Both the position numbers and the translations under genes were made by a program. Positions 18,884 through 30,307 of a DNA stretch of 64,000 nt are shown in pieces. Source of the stretch: Vibrio sp. RE88 (GTDB lineage Bacteria; Pseudomonadota; Gammaproteobacteria; Enterobacterales; Vibrionaceae). Position 1 is the first letter of the stretch, and each line of letters begins with the position of its first letter. The stretch lies in the NCBI RefSeq assembly GCF_013113835.1, contig NZ_VTYQ01000002.1, positions 310,001 to 374,000 on the forward strand, in the 5' to 3' direction. A model generated the notes under the pieces. That model was not told the DNA's origin, made no database searches, and worked only from the letters and a program-made list of their open reading frames with translations.

Positions 18884-19671
18884 GTTACATAGATAATGAT
18901 GTAACCGTAGTACTGTTTCAGCCTGAGCCGGGCAAACCGATGGAGGTTATGCCCGCGCCTGATCTTTCAAGAAACATAGCGGTTAAAGATCCAAACATCG
19001 AGAAGATGGGGGTTAACCCTCTGGTTGATCAGTTTTCTTGGTTGATTGCTAGCTTATCTTGTATGTCTTCTATCCCATGGCTAGAAGACCCTATGCCATT
19101 TAGAGAACAGATCGCTCGAGAGATCCGCAAAGGTGAGCGTAAGCTGAATGAAATGGAAGTTGACCGCGCATCGATTCTGGTTATTCGTTATTGCTTATGT
19201 GCCGCTATTGATGAAGCGGTATGCCGCCAGGAGTGGGGGGCAAACAGTAATTGGAGCCAAAATAGCTTGCTGGCAGAGTTTCACAATGAAACATCAGGTG
19301 GTGATAAGTTTTTCACAATCTTAGAGCGTTTGAAGGCAGATCCACGACGCTACCGTTATGTTATCGAGTTGCTTTATCTGCTTATTCAGCTTGGCTTTCA
19401 GGGTAAATATGGCCGTGAAGAGCGTGGGCAGGAAAAGCTGGCGGATATTGCCAATACAATTTATCGACTTATAAAAGATGAAAGATTGGCGGAAAATGAA
19501 AAGGTGTCTTTGGTTAATCTCAAAGCGAAATACCTAAAACAGCCTTTGAAGCGGGTGATTCCACCCCGAGTGACCTTAGGTGTTTCAGCCATTGTTTTTT
19601 CCATCATGTATGCTGCAACGTATTTTATCATTGATACTAATTTCCAAAACCTACTTGCCAACTTCCAGTAA
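18880..19671 (+). CDS. tssL: T6SS membrane-complex protein TssL (DotU)
   Basis: This 263-residue DotU/TssL protein has a cytoplasmic helical domain containing CLCAAIDEAVCRQEWG and LLIQLGFQGKYGREERG, both typical, and a single C-terminal membrane anchor near residues 231-252. It has no peptidoglycan-binding extension, so it is the short form. It completes the T6SS unit and is followed by a strong terminator. It would pair with TssM, encoded on the other strand. Confidence 0.95.
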   Translation: MSYIDNDVTVVLFQPEPGKPMEVMPAPDLSRNIAVKDPNIEKMGVNPLVDQFSWLIASLSCMSSIPWLEDPMPFREQIAREIRKGERKLNEMEVDRASILVIRYCLCAAIDEAVCRQEWGANSNWSQNSLLAEFHNETSGGDKFFTILERLKADPRRYRYVIELLYLLIQLGFQGKYGREERGQEKLADIANTIYRLIKDERLAENEKVSLVNLKAKYLKQPLKRVIPPRVTLGVSAIVFSIMYAATYFIIDTNFQNLLANFQ

Positions 19672-19708
19672 GTTCATACATAAACCTTGAGTAGCACGCT
19701 TCATTCAA

Positions 19709-19737
19709 GCCCAAGTACAGCTGTACTTGGGCTTTTT
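19709..19737 (+). terminator. Terminator of the tagH-tssJKL unit
   Basis: A perfect 24-bp inverted repeat with no unpaired loop bases (two 12-bp arms, GCCCAAGTACAG and CTGTACTTGGGC, 19709-19732) is followed by TTTTT. Confidence 0.85.
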
Positions 19738-20046
19738 ACGTTTAATTAGTGTGATCGCCTTCTAAATATCTGAAACTAAATGATATTTCATTATTCTCTA
19801 TATAAATGTAACTTACCAATTGAATGTGTAACAATATCTGTAACAAGATGGTTTTGAACATGTAATTGATTCACTAATGATATCTGTTTTTGATGTGAAA
19901 TAAATTTAATTGTGCATATAGTTTTAACTGGTTGCTTGTTAAGTAACTGTAAAGTAAGTGATTGGTAAGGTTTTGCTAAAGATTTTCAAAAAAATTCATC
20001 AAAATGGTAGATGGATTTAGTTATAATTATCTGTAATTTTCATTTC

Positions 20047-20060
20047 TGGAAACGTTTACA
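20047..20060 (+). promoter_or_regulatory. GalR-type operator upstream of lacZ
   Basis: TGGAAACGTTTACA fits the GalR/GalS consensus TGNAANCGNTTNCA at every defined position and is nearly palindromic around a central CG. The best local candidate to bind it is the GalR-like repressor encoded at 27291-28298. It is centred 19 bp upstream of the CRP site. Confidence 0.75.
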
Positions 20061-20064
20061 TTGG

Positions 20065-20080
20065 TGTGAGAGTTGTCACA
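20065..20080 (+). promoter_or_regulatory. CRP-cAMP binding site of the lacZ promoter
   Basis: TGTGAGAGTTGTCACA has both perfect half-sites TGTGA-N6-TCACA. A possible -10 element TAGGAT at 20102-20107 would put the start near 20114 and the CRP site at about -41.5, a class II position. The 470-bp intergenic region upstream of lacZ otherwise holds only the tssL terminator, the operator and AT-rich sequence. Confidence 0.75.
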
Positions 20081-20132
20081 GTGCTGAAACGACTCTGTCG
20101 TTAGGATCATAAGCAGTTGAACAAACGCTTAG

Positions 20133-23189
<3,057 letters not shown>

Positions 23190-23196
23190 CAACTGA

Positions 23197-23226
23197 GCCC
23201 ACCTCCAATGAGAGGTGGGCCATTTT
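23197..23226 (+). terminator. Hairpin between lacZ and the sugar transporter
   Basis: A 9-bp stem GCCCACCTC / GAGGTGGGC is followed by CATTTT. The T-run is short, so it may attenuate rather than stop transcription into the co-directional transporter gene, or protect the lacZ mRNA end. Confidence 0.6.
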
Positions 23227-23269
23227 CTGACCCTAATTCAAACCAATAGCAAAGGCTAAGGAGCCTTAT

Positions 23270-24622
23270 ATGTCTGAAGGTAGTATATCGATTCAAACCA
23301 AGTTTTCGTATGGGCTAGGGGCGTTAGGCAAAGATTTTGCCTGCTCCATTATCTATATTTTTCTAATGTTCTATTACACAGACGTTGTAGGTATATCCGC
23401 AGCGTTTGTTGGCACACTGTTTCTTGTTGCGCGATTTGTTGACGCGTTAACTGACCCTATCATGGGGATGATTGTCGATAACACGCGCAGTCGTTTCGGC
23501 AAATTCCGCCCTTGGATTGTGATCGGAACCTTAGTCAACTCCGTCTTCTTATTGATGGTATTCAATACTCACAATATTGATGACAACATGGTGTACATCT
23601 ATGCGACGGTCACTTACATCCTTTGGGGCGTGACTTACACCATTATGGATATTCCTTACTGGTCTATGATTCCTTCTATGTCTTCCCTACGGGTAGAACG
23701 TGAAAAGTTAGTCGTATGGCCGCGCTTGTTTGCCAGCTGTGCTTGGACTCTTATGGGGACGTACGGATTATACGTGGTTGGCTTTTTCGGTGGTGAAGAT
23801 AAAGGTTCGGGCTTTTTGTACTTGAGCATGGCGATCATCGTTGCGTTTATCGCGAGTGCGTTGATTACCTTCTTCAATGTGAAAGAGCGCATCAAGAACA
23901 AGAAAGTTTCGACGGAAAAATTCTCGTTTAAAGATGTTAAAGATATCATCAGCAAGAATGATCAATTGAAGTCTTTGATTGGCGTAGTGCTGGCATTTAA
24001 CATTGCGATTCAGTTGGTTGGTGGCTTTGCCATATATTACTTTAGCTACGCGATTGGCCGTGAAGATCTGTTCCCTATGTTCGCTTTGGTCTCAGGTATG
24101 GCGGAAATTGCAGGCGTATTCCTCTTCCCTAAACTATGTAACATCATCAATCGTAAATTTATGTGGCTGGTGGCTTGCGCATTCCCTTTACTATGCAGTC
24201 TCATTCTTGCGCTGACCGGACTATTTGCGCCTGAGAACGGCATCTTGGTAGGAATTGCGGGCGCGGCGCTGAAGTTTGGCGGCGGTTTGTCTAATGGGCT
24301 GTCGACGGTTATGTTGGCGGATGTGGTGGATTATGGCGAATACAAGACTGGTCATCGTAGCGAAAGTATCATCTTCTCCATCCAAACGATGTTGGTTAAA
24401 TTTGCCGGTGCACTATCAGGGTTCTTCGTAGGTATTGGCCTGACAGCAATTGGTTATGTACCGAATGTAGAGCAGAGTGACGAAACAATATTAGGTTTAC
24501 GTGCACTAATGATTGGTATACCAACATTATTAGTTTTGCTCAGCGCTTATATTTATAAGAGAAGTTATCGCCTAAATGGTGATTACCAAAATATGGTTCT
24601 TAAAGAAATTTCTTCTATTTAA
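23270..24622 (+). CDS. GPH-family (MelB-like) sugar:cation symporter
   Basis: This 450-residue integral membrane protein has about 12 helices. It carries the glycoside-pentoside-hexuronide family signature around residues 47-80 (DALTDPIMGMIVDN, then RFGKFRPW) and the late motif ADVVDYGEYKTGHRSE. GPH proteins import glycosides together with Na+ or H+. The start has a strong AAGGAG site. It lies between lacZ and a porin gene, so it probably brings beta-galactosides or galacto-oligosaccharides to LacZ. The exact substrate cannot be read from sequence. Confidence 0.88.
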   Translation: MSEGSISIQTKFSYGLGALGKDFACSIIYIFLMFYYTDVVGISAAFVGTLFLVARFVDALTDPIMGMIVDNTRSRFGKFRPWIVIGTLVNSVFLLMVFNTHNIDDNMVYIYATVTYILWGVTYTIMDIPYWSMIPSMSSLRVEREKLVVWPRLFASCAWTLMGTYGLYVVGFFGGEDKGSGFLYLSMAIIVAFIASALITFFNVKERIKNKKVSTEKFSFKDVKDIISKNDQLKSLIGVVLAFNIAIQLVGGFAIYYFSYAIGREDLFPMFALVSGMAEIAGVFLFPKLCNIINRKFMWLVACAFPLLCSLILALTGLFAPENGILVGIAGAALKFGGGLSNGLSTVMLADVVDYGEYKTGHRSESIIFSIQTMLVKFAGALSGFFVGIGLTAIGYVPNVEQSDETILGLRALMIGIPTLLVLLSAYIYKRSYRLNGDYQNMVLKEISSI

Positions 24623-24647
24623 TTATATCCAATACTAAAGGTCAAAT

Positions 24648-25601
24648 ATGAAAATAAATAACACAGCCATTTTGGCATGTGCAGCGGTAGTGTTCTCATC
24701 ATCTGGTATTGCTGGTTATATTGAACTTGGCAATGAATATGAAGATTGGCGCGAACAAGAACAACGAACCAATACCATGCCCTATATTGCGATGGAATTT
24801 AATCCCATTGAAGATTCGTCAATGTTTCTTTACGCCAACTTTAGCTATCGTCATATGATAGAAAGCGATGAGCGTACGTGGAACAACCGAGCGAGACAGG
24901 ACGTCGCCATTGGTTGGTCAGAAGGCTACGAAGATTTCTGGTGGGGGCCTAAATTCCAGATTCGTAATGAGATGTATGCCAACGACACACGCCGGACTGA
25001 ATATCGCTTCTATAACAATATGGCTTATTACTTGACGGAAGATCATGACCTCATTCTGGACGGCTTTATTGCTCCGGTAGGCGTGAGAAACAGGCCACGC
25101 GGTACGGACTGTGTGGGAGATAATGGCTGTCAGGACGAAGCAAACAACGATCTTCGTACAGGCTACACGGACTATTATCATGAAATAGATTTTGGACTGC
25201 GGACACGCCTCTCATACGATAAGACGCTTCAGACGACATTGTATAGTGAAGTAAGCAAACAAAATGGTTACGAAGGAGATAACCGAGCTTGGGAAGAAGA
25301 AAAAAGGGTTGAGTGGCAAATTCGTGTAAATTACACCCAGACTTTCGACGACCTCACGCTTACACCGTTTGTTCGATATACTTTTTATCGCCAGGCAGAA
25401 AGCGTCAATTATGGCGATAAAGATGAGTTAAGAGTTCGTGCTGGTCTTTGGGGTGATTATAAAATTGATGACAAGTCTAAATTCATCTTTGAAACATATT
25501 ATCAAACCGAAGATAAAGAAAACTTTGAACAAGATTGGAATCAAAAACAATGGGAAGATGATTATTTCTTCTTTAAAGTTGGCTATCGTCGATCATTCTA
25601 A
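24648..25601 (+). CDS. OmpG-like outer-membrane porin
   Basis: This 317-residue protein has a signal peptide ending near SSSGIAG. The mature part is rich in aromatic and charged residues in alternating strands, for example SMFLYANFSYRHM, YRFYNNMAYYLTEDHD and LTLTPFVRYTFYRQ, and ends in GYRRSF with a C-terminal Phe. Length and composition fit the monomeric OmpG porin family, wide channels for oligosaccharides; a KdgM-type porin is the alternative. It starts 25 bp after the transporter gene. Its place between a transporter and a secreted glycosidase supports oligosaccharide uptake. Confidence 0.72.
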   Translation: MKINNTAILACAAVVFSSSGIAGYIELGNEYEDWREQEQRTNTMPYIAMEFNPIEDSSMFLYANFSYRHMIESDERTWNNRARQDVAIGWSEGYEDFWWGPKFQIRNEMYANDTRRTEYRFYNNMAYYLTEDHDLILDGFIAPVGVRNRPRGTDCVGDNGCQDEANNDLRTGYTDYYHEIDFGLRTRLSYDKTLQTTLYSEVSKQNGYEGDNRAWEEEKRVEWQIRVNYTQTFDDLTLTPFVRYTFYRQAESVNYGDKDELRVRAGLWGDYKIDDKSKFIFETYYQTEDKENFEQDWNQKQWEDDYFFFKVGYRRSF

Positions 25602-25657
25602 TTTTCATATTTAATTTCTATTATCTTTTCCAATTAATAAAATATATTGAGATAGGC

Positions 25658-27235
25658 ATGAAGAGATTATTGTTATCTATGGCAGTGAGTTGTGCACTGT
25701 CAGGGACACTTGCGGCCCAAACACTGGATGTTGAATTAAATAATACTAAGCAAACCATTCATAGTTTTGGTGCGTCTGATGCATGGTCAATTAATCCGAC
25801 TATTAATAAGTGGCAGGCTGAAGGCGATCAAAAGGCCATTGATCACTTGGCGGATTTACTTTTTTCAACCGAGAAGGGTATTGGGTTGTCAGCTTGGCGG
25901 TTTAACATTGGTGCAGGCAGTGCGGAGCAGGGTGACGGTAGTTTTATCCGTGATCCAATGCGAAGAGCCGAGTTACTGGTCCCAGTATCGGGTGCTGGTA
26001 TTGATAGCACAAAGCAGCAAGGACAAATCCGGTTTATGCAGGAAGCGCATCAGCGTGGTGTAGACAACTTTATTGCGTTTGCGAATAGTCCACCTCACTA
26101 TCTGACGAAAAACGGCTTAACTCATCCAACAGCAGCCGACGGTGTGGGTTCAACAAACCTTAAAGCGGATAAAGTGGATGAATTTTCTGACTTTTTGGTT
26201 GATGTATTGACTTACCTACGTAGTGATGAAGTGGGTGTGCCAGTCAATTACGTTAGTCCAATCAACGAGCCAACTTGGGAATGGGAAGGGCAAACCCAAG
26301 AAGGAAACCGCTATAACATGGAAGAAGTCAAAGCGGTATATCGCAGCCTAGATAAAAAACTCGCAGATGCTGGTATTCGAAATGATGTTCACATTGATGG
26401 TGGCGAGGTGGTGGAGTTTACTGCTGCACTAAAGGACGCCTACAAGCGTAATTTTGATGGCTCATCTCAAACTAACGGTATGAATGCTCGTGGTGTAGGC
26501 TTGTATCGCAATTACATTGATGAATTACTTGGTGACCCTGAGATTCGCGACATTATCGGTAACCAGATCTCCGTGCATGGGTACTTCTCTGATGCTTGGC
26601 CAGACCGATTAGGCAAACTTAGAGAGATGACTTACGGCAACCTAAAATCGGTTTCTCCGGATGCAGAGATATGGATGAGTGAGATGAGCATTCTTGGCGA
26701 TGCTGGGCTTGCGAGAAACTTTGATGGTCATGGGTTTGATGTGAATGATATGGATTATGCGCTGCATGTGGGTCGCATCATTCATCGTGATCTAACACGA
26801 CTGAACGCGTCTGCTTGGCATTGGTGGTTGGGGCTGACGCCATACGATTATAAGGACGGTATGATTAAGATCGATCCATCCTTGGAATCTGATACCGTGC
26901 AAGATTCAAAAATGATGTGGACGGTCGGTAACTTCAGTCGCTTTATTCGCCCGGGCTATCAGCGTGTAGAGCTTGATGGGCCGGATGAACTGAAAGGGCT
27001 GATGACGTCAGCCTATGTGAGCCCTGAGAAAGATAAGCTCGTGGTGGTTGCAGTGAATGCAGGCGATAGTGCCGAAGCCGTGTCTATTGACCTTGAAGGG
27101 TCCCAAAGTGAAGCAACGTACCAGATATACGTGACGAACTCAGAGCACAACTTAGCTCTAATTGAATTAGAGAAGCAAGGTGATGAATATCAAGTGCCGG
27201 CTCGGTCTACGGTCACATTTGTCGCTAATCTCTAG
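25658..27235 (+). CDS. Secreted GH30 glycoside hydrolase, probable endo-beta-1,6-galactanase
   Basis: This 525-residue protein has a signal peptide (MKRLLLSMAVSCALSGTLAAQ, cleavage near residue 20). A (beta/alpha)8 barrel of clan GH-A follows, then a C-terminal beta-sandwich from about 430. GH30 features are SFGASDAWS near residue 36, FANSPPHYLTKNG near 141, the acid/base E204 in SPINEPTWEWEGQTQEG and the nucleophile E342 in WMSEMSILG. The residues after INEP resemble beta-1,6-galactanase-type GH30 enzymes more than glucuronoxylanases or glucosylceramidases, but the subfamily call is tentative. With an OmpG-like porin, a GPH importer and LacZ it makes a complete outside-to-inside galactan route. 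Confidence 0.75.
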   Translation: MKRLLLSMAVSCALSGTLAAQTLDVELNNTKQTIHSFGASDAWSINPTINKWQAEGDQKAIDHLADLLFSTEKGIGLSAWRFNIGAGSAEQGDGSFIRDPMRRAELLVPVSGAGIDSTKQQGQIRFMQEAHQRGVDNFIAFANSPPHYLTKNGLTHPTAADGVGSTNLKADKVDEFSDFLVDVLTYLRSDEVGVPVNYVSPINEPTWEWEGQTQEGNRYNMEEVKAVYRSLDKKLADAGIRNDVHIDGGEVVEFTAALKDAYKRNFDGSSQTNGMNARGVGLYRNYIDELLGDPEIRDIIGNQISVHGYFSDAWPDRLGKLREMTYGNLKSVSPDAEIWMSEMSILGDAGLARNFDGHGFDVNDMDYALHVGRIIHRDLTRLNASAWHWWLGLTPYDYKDGMIKIDPSLESDTVQDSKMMWTVGNFSRFIRPGYQRVELDGPDELKGLMTSAYVSPEKDKLVVVAVNAGDSAEAVSIDLEGSQSEATYQIYVTNSEHNLALIELEKQGDEYQVPARSTVTFVANL

Positions 27236-27252
27236 GCGTTAAGTAAACAAAA

Positions 27253-27289
27253 AGCCCCGCTATGTTTTGACAGCATAGCGGGGCTCTTC
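27253..27289. terminator. Terminator between the GH30 gene and the convergent repressor
   Basis: A 12-bp stem AGCCCCGCTATG (27253-27264) pairs with CATAGCGGGGCT (27274-27285). It has an A-run before and a T-rich tail after, so it can serve both converging genes. Confidence 0.88.
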
Positions 27290-27290
27290 T

Positions 27291-28298
27291 TTATACAGAG
27301 GACTGCTTTTTGACTGAATGGCGAACAACAAGCGTCGGCACATACAGGTGCTTATCGTGCTCGTAAGGGCTTTTTTCTGCGAGATGGATAGCAAGTCTTG
27401 CAGCGTGACTGGCCATGATTTGAATCGGGTAGCGAACCGTTGTGAGCGTCGGGGACAAATAACTGGCAATAGAAGAATCATCGAACCCTATGACAGAAAC
27501 ATCTTCCGGTACACGTATGTTGTTTTCCGTCAGTACCTTTATCGCGCCGGCCGCCATCAAATCGTTGTAGGTTGCGACGGCGGTAAACGGGACGTTTTTC
27601 GCTAGCAGGTTTCTCATCGCCTCAGCACCACCTAGTTCATCAGGTTCGCCCGCAGCAACTAGGCTACCCGAATAGGTTAGGCCATGTTTGTCCAGCTCTG
27701 AGCGATAGCCTTGTTTGCGATCAGCAGAATCCTCAATCTGATGTGAAGAAGCAAGATAACCAATTTTTTCGTGGCCAGCACGTAACAAGTGATTGAGGGC
27801 TAAACTGCTGCCTTTTACGTTGTCCAAAGCCACGCATCGTTCTGCAATTTCTGGAATAAAACGGTTAATGATGGTCAGGCCGGGGATCTCTCGAGAGAAT
27901 TTGATCAGCTCCTGATCGGATAATCCTTTGCTGTGAATCACCAGCGAGTCACAACGATTGTTAATCAGGAGCTCAATCGCCTCCCGCTCATACGCTTCAT
28001 TGTGATAGCCATGGGTGATCAGAATATGTTTCTTGTATTCACGGGCGACTTCATCAATCGCCTGTACCATCGCGCCGTAAAAAGGGTTTGATACATCGGC
28101 AACTAAAACCCCAATGGATGGCGAGGATTTGCTCACCAAAGCGCGAGCGTTGGCATTGGGGCGATAATTGAGCTTCTCCATCGCTGCATGGACGGCGTCA
28201 ATCGCTGCTTGGCTGGTATGAGGAAGCTTATTGATGACTCTTGATACGGTAGCAACAGATAGCTTTGCTTCTTTTGCTACATCTCGGATGTTGGCCAT
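27291..28298 (-). CDS. LacI-family repressor, GalR/GalS-like
   Basis: This 335-residue repressor has the LacI HTH and hinge at the N-terminus (IRDVAKEAKLSVATVSRVIN, then YRPNANARAL near residue 47). A periplasmic-binding-protein-like effector domain follows. Segments such as NPFYGAMVQAIDEVA, YHNEAYEREAIELLI, INRFIPEIAERCVALDN and GEPDELGG match E. coli GalR/GalS closely, so galactose is a plausible inducer. A perfect GalR-type operator precedes lacZ. The gene starts only 14 bp after the stop of the TetR-type gene on the same strand, so it may share that gene's transcript. Confidence 0.87.
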   Translation of the reverse strand: MANIRDVAKEAKLSVATVSRVINKLPHTSQAAIDAVHAAMEKLNYRPNANARALVSKSSPSIGVLVADVSNPFYGAMVQAIDEVAREYKKHILITHGYHNEAYEREAIELLINNRCDSLVIHSKGLSDQELIKFSREIPGLTIINRFIPEIAERCVALDNVKGSSLALNHLLRAGHEKIGYLASSHQIEDSADRKQGYRSELDKHGLTYSGSLVAAGEPDELGGAEAMRNLLAKNVPFTAVATYNDLMAAGAIKVLTENNIRVPEDVSVIGFDDSSIASYLSPTLTTVRYPIQIMASHAARLAIHLAEKSPYEHDKHLYVPTLVVRHSVKKQSSV

Positions 28299-28312
28299 AG
28301 TCGTTGAGTGGT

Positions 28313-29044
28313 TTATTCAGTTGCTAAGGAGTCTTCAGATGCTTCACAAGGTACGTCAAAGATCAAATCTTCAACCTTACTCGGTGAAAGAATATAGGCC
28401 TGAGGAACTTGAAAGCGGCATGCCATCATCTGGTTAAACATACTCCAATGATTGAGTAGGCATTGTTGATAGTCCCGGGTCTCATCGCTCCACGTTTCGC
28501 GCATAAACGGCCCAAGGCTGGCTGCACCATGGGCAAACATGATCATCTGCCATTTGATTTCCCAGATTTTAACCGGAGTTTGAGGAAAGGCTTCGTTATA
28601 GTCATCAGCGATGCGGTTGACCATATTTTCCAATTCACCCGAGTTATCGATGAAATAGTCGAACAGCGTATCTTCTTGACGGACGGCATCAGCAATCAGC
28701 TGGATGGGTTGCTTAAAGGTCAACAGGTGCGCTAATAGGCGAACAGAGAACAAATAAAGCTTAACGTTAGCGGTGATGTCCTTTGGCATGTGCTCGACGA
28801 TAGTATGGATATAGTTCTCCATATAGCAGTGCAAACTATCACTAATCGCGTACCAGATTTTCTCTTTGCTACCAAAATGGTGCCTGATCAAGCTATGCGA
28901 AACTCCGGCTTTTTCGCTGATGTTACGAAGTGACACACGCTCATAGCCGAGTTCACAAAAGAGCTCTGTTGCGACTTTCATGATTTCACATTTTGTCTTT
29001 TCTGCATCTTGGGCGCTTCGGCGGCCTTGCTTTCTTTCAGTCAT
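28313..29044 (-). CDS. TetR-family regulator of the adjacent RND efflux operon
   Basis: This is a TetR-type protein with the HTH at the N-terminus (ATELFCELGYERVSLRNIS, then GVSHSLIRHHFGSKEKIW). The ligand-binding half is helical and lacks recognisable family motifs. I prefer the ATG at 29044 (243 residues, MTERKQGRRSAQD), which gives a usual N-terminal length. An upstream in-frame ATG at 29092 would add 16 residues. It is divergent from a three-gene RND operon, the common arrangement for a local efflux repressor. The next gene on its strand is the GalR-like repressor 14 bp downstream, an unusual pairing. Confidence 0.82.
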   Translation of the reverse strand: MTERKQGRRSAQDAEKTKCEIMKVATELFCELGYERVSLRNISEKAGVSHSLIRHHFGSKEKIWYAISDSLHCYMENYIHTIVEHMPKDITANVKLYLFSVRLLAHLLTFKQPIQLIADAVRQEDTLFDYFIDNSGELENMVNRIADDYNEAFPQTPVKIWEIKWQMIMFAHGAASLGPFMRETWSDETRDYQQCLLNHWSMFNQMMACRFQVPQAYILSPSKVEDLIFDVPCEASEDSLATE

Positions 29045-29138
29045 TTTCTCGTTCAATTGCTTACGACGCGGTATTTCTAACAGAAATTGCATCGCTTTTC
29101 ATCTCATACGTTACTTAAAAACAAGCATACCAAAAAAT

Positions 29139-29206
29139 TATACTGCACACATGGAAAATAAACATTGATCTCGCTTATATTATCCATATACTGCACAGCT
29201 GTGTAA
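29139..29206 (+). promoter_or_regulatory. RND operon promoter with repeated operator-like motif
   Basis: A likely sigma-70 promoter has TTGATC at 29165-29170 and TATACT at 29187-29192 with 16-bp spacing. The 11-mer TATACTGCACA occurs twice, at 29139-29149 and 29187-29197. The second copy covers the -10 element and runs into a perfect palindrome CACAGCTGTG (29194-29203). These are candidate binding sites for the divergent TetR-type regulator. Confidence 0.5.
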
Positions 29207-29229
29207 TAAAATTAAAATGAGATCACCAC

Positions 29230-30306
29230 ATGATCAAATCTGTATTCAGAATGAGGCCAGCAGCAAAGCTTTTAATCGCAAGTGCGATTGGGTTGACGCT
29301 GGTTGGCTGTAATAAAGCCGTATCAGAAGTGACAACACCCGTTGTGACACCAGTGAAGTTGATGGAAGTGCCGGATGTAACCCAAAGCCAGGTCGATTCC
29401 TTCATTGCCAAAATCGATGCCACTGACCGAGCTGCACTCTCTTTTCAAGTCGCTGGAGAAATCGAGAGTCTAAAGGTAAAGATGGGGAGCATGGTTGAGA
29501 AAGGGGATGTGCTAGCTATTTTGGACCCTAATGACTACCAGCTCGCGTTGGATGCACGTCAGGCCGAATACAGCTTAGCTAAGACAGCATTCAATCGTGC
29601 AGATCAACTGTACTCAAAAAAGCTGATCAGTACGGATGATTTTGACCAGACAGAAACTCAATACAAAGCGGCCAAAGCTGCCTATGAACAGGCTGTCACA
29701 GATCTAAACTATACCCGTATTACTGCTCCTTTTGATGGTGTTGTATCCATTACCTTTGCCAAAGAATATCAAGTAGTTGGTGCAAACCAACCGATCCTAA
29801 ACCTTATCGATAATAGTGTCATGGACGTTGTTTTCACCGTACCTGTGACTTACACCGAGCAATACGGGTTAGACAAGTTCAGCGCTTCGACACTCACAGT
29901 CTCTATGGACAGTCAACGCGACGTTGATATTCCTTCGCAGTTCAAAGAGATCTCAACGCAACCTGACGTTGATACCAACAGCTACAGCGCCAGCGTCACG
30001 ATTCAACGACCACAAGAATTAAACCTATTACCTGGAATGACGGGCCAAGTTCGCTTGGTCAATGATGAGAAGAAAGCGACGATCAAAATTGCGCCTTCTG
30101 CGTGGATTTCAAAGCACGATACCACTGGGCTTCTGTATCGATTTAATTCTGAAAATCAGACCATCCAACAAATTCAAGTAACGCTAGATGAACATGGGGA
30201 CGTCATCTCTGGATTGGAGAAGGGCGACCTCATTGTAGAAGCTGGCGTAGATAAATTGGTCTCTGGTCAACAGGTTAAAGCTTGGATCAAAGAGGGAGGG
30301 ATCTGA
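29230..30306 (+). CDS. RND efflux periplasmic adaptor lipoprotein (first of two)
   Basis: This 358-residue membrane-fusion protein has the lipobox LVGC (Cys27). It has the lipoyl-half/alpha-hairpin/lipoyl-half order: SFQVAGEIESLKV near residue 75, a coiled-coil hairpin around 100-155 and the second lipoyl half with YTRITAPFDGVVS near 165. A beta-barrel domain follows. It links an inner-membrane RND pump to an outer-membrane channel. The next adaptor gene begins 2 bp after its stop. No TolC-type gene is present, so a channel encoded elsewhere is presumably used. An operon with two adaptors and one pump resembles V. cholerae VexIJK. Confidence 0.9.
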   Translation: MIKSVFRMRPAAKLLIASAIGLTLVGCNKAVSEVTTPVVTPVKLMEVPDVTQSQVDSFIAKIDATDRAALSFQVAGEIESLKVKMGSMVEKGDVLAILDPNDYQLALDARQAEYSLAKTAFNRADQLYSKKLISTDDFDQTETQYKAAKAAYEQAVTDLNYTRITAPFDGVVSITFAKEYQVVGANQPILNLIDNSVMDVVFTVPVTYTEQYGLDKFSASTLTVSMDSQRDVDIPSQFKEISTQPDVDTNSYSASVTIQRPQELNLLPGMTGQVRLVNDEKKATIKIAPSAWISKHDTTGLLYRFNSENQTIQQIQVTLDEHGDVISGLEKGDLIVEAGVDKLVSGQQVKAWIKEGGI

Positions 30307-30307
30307 T

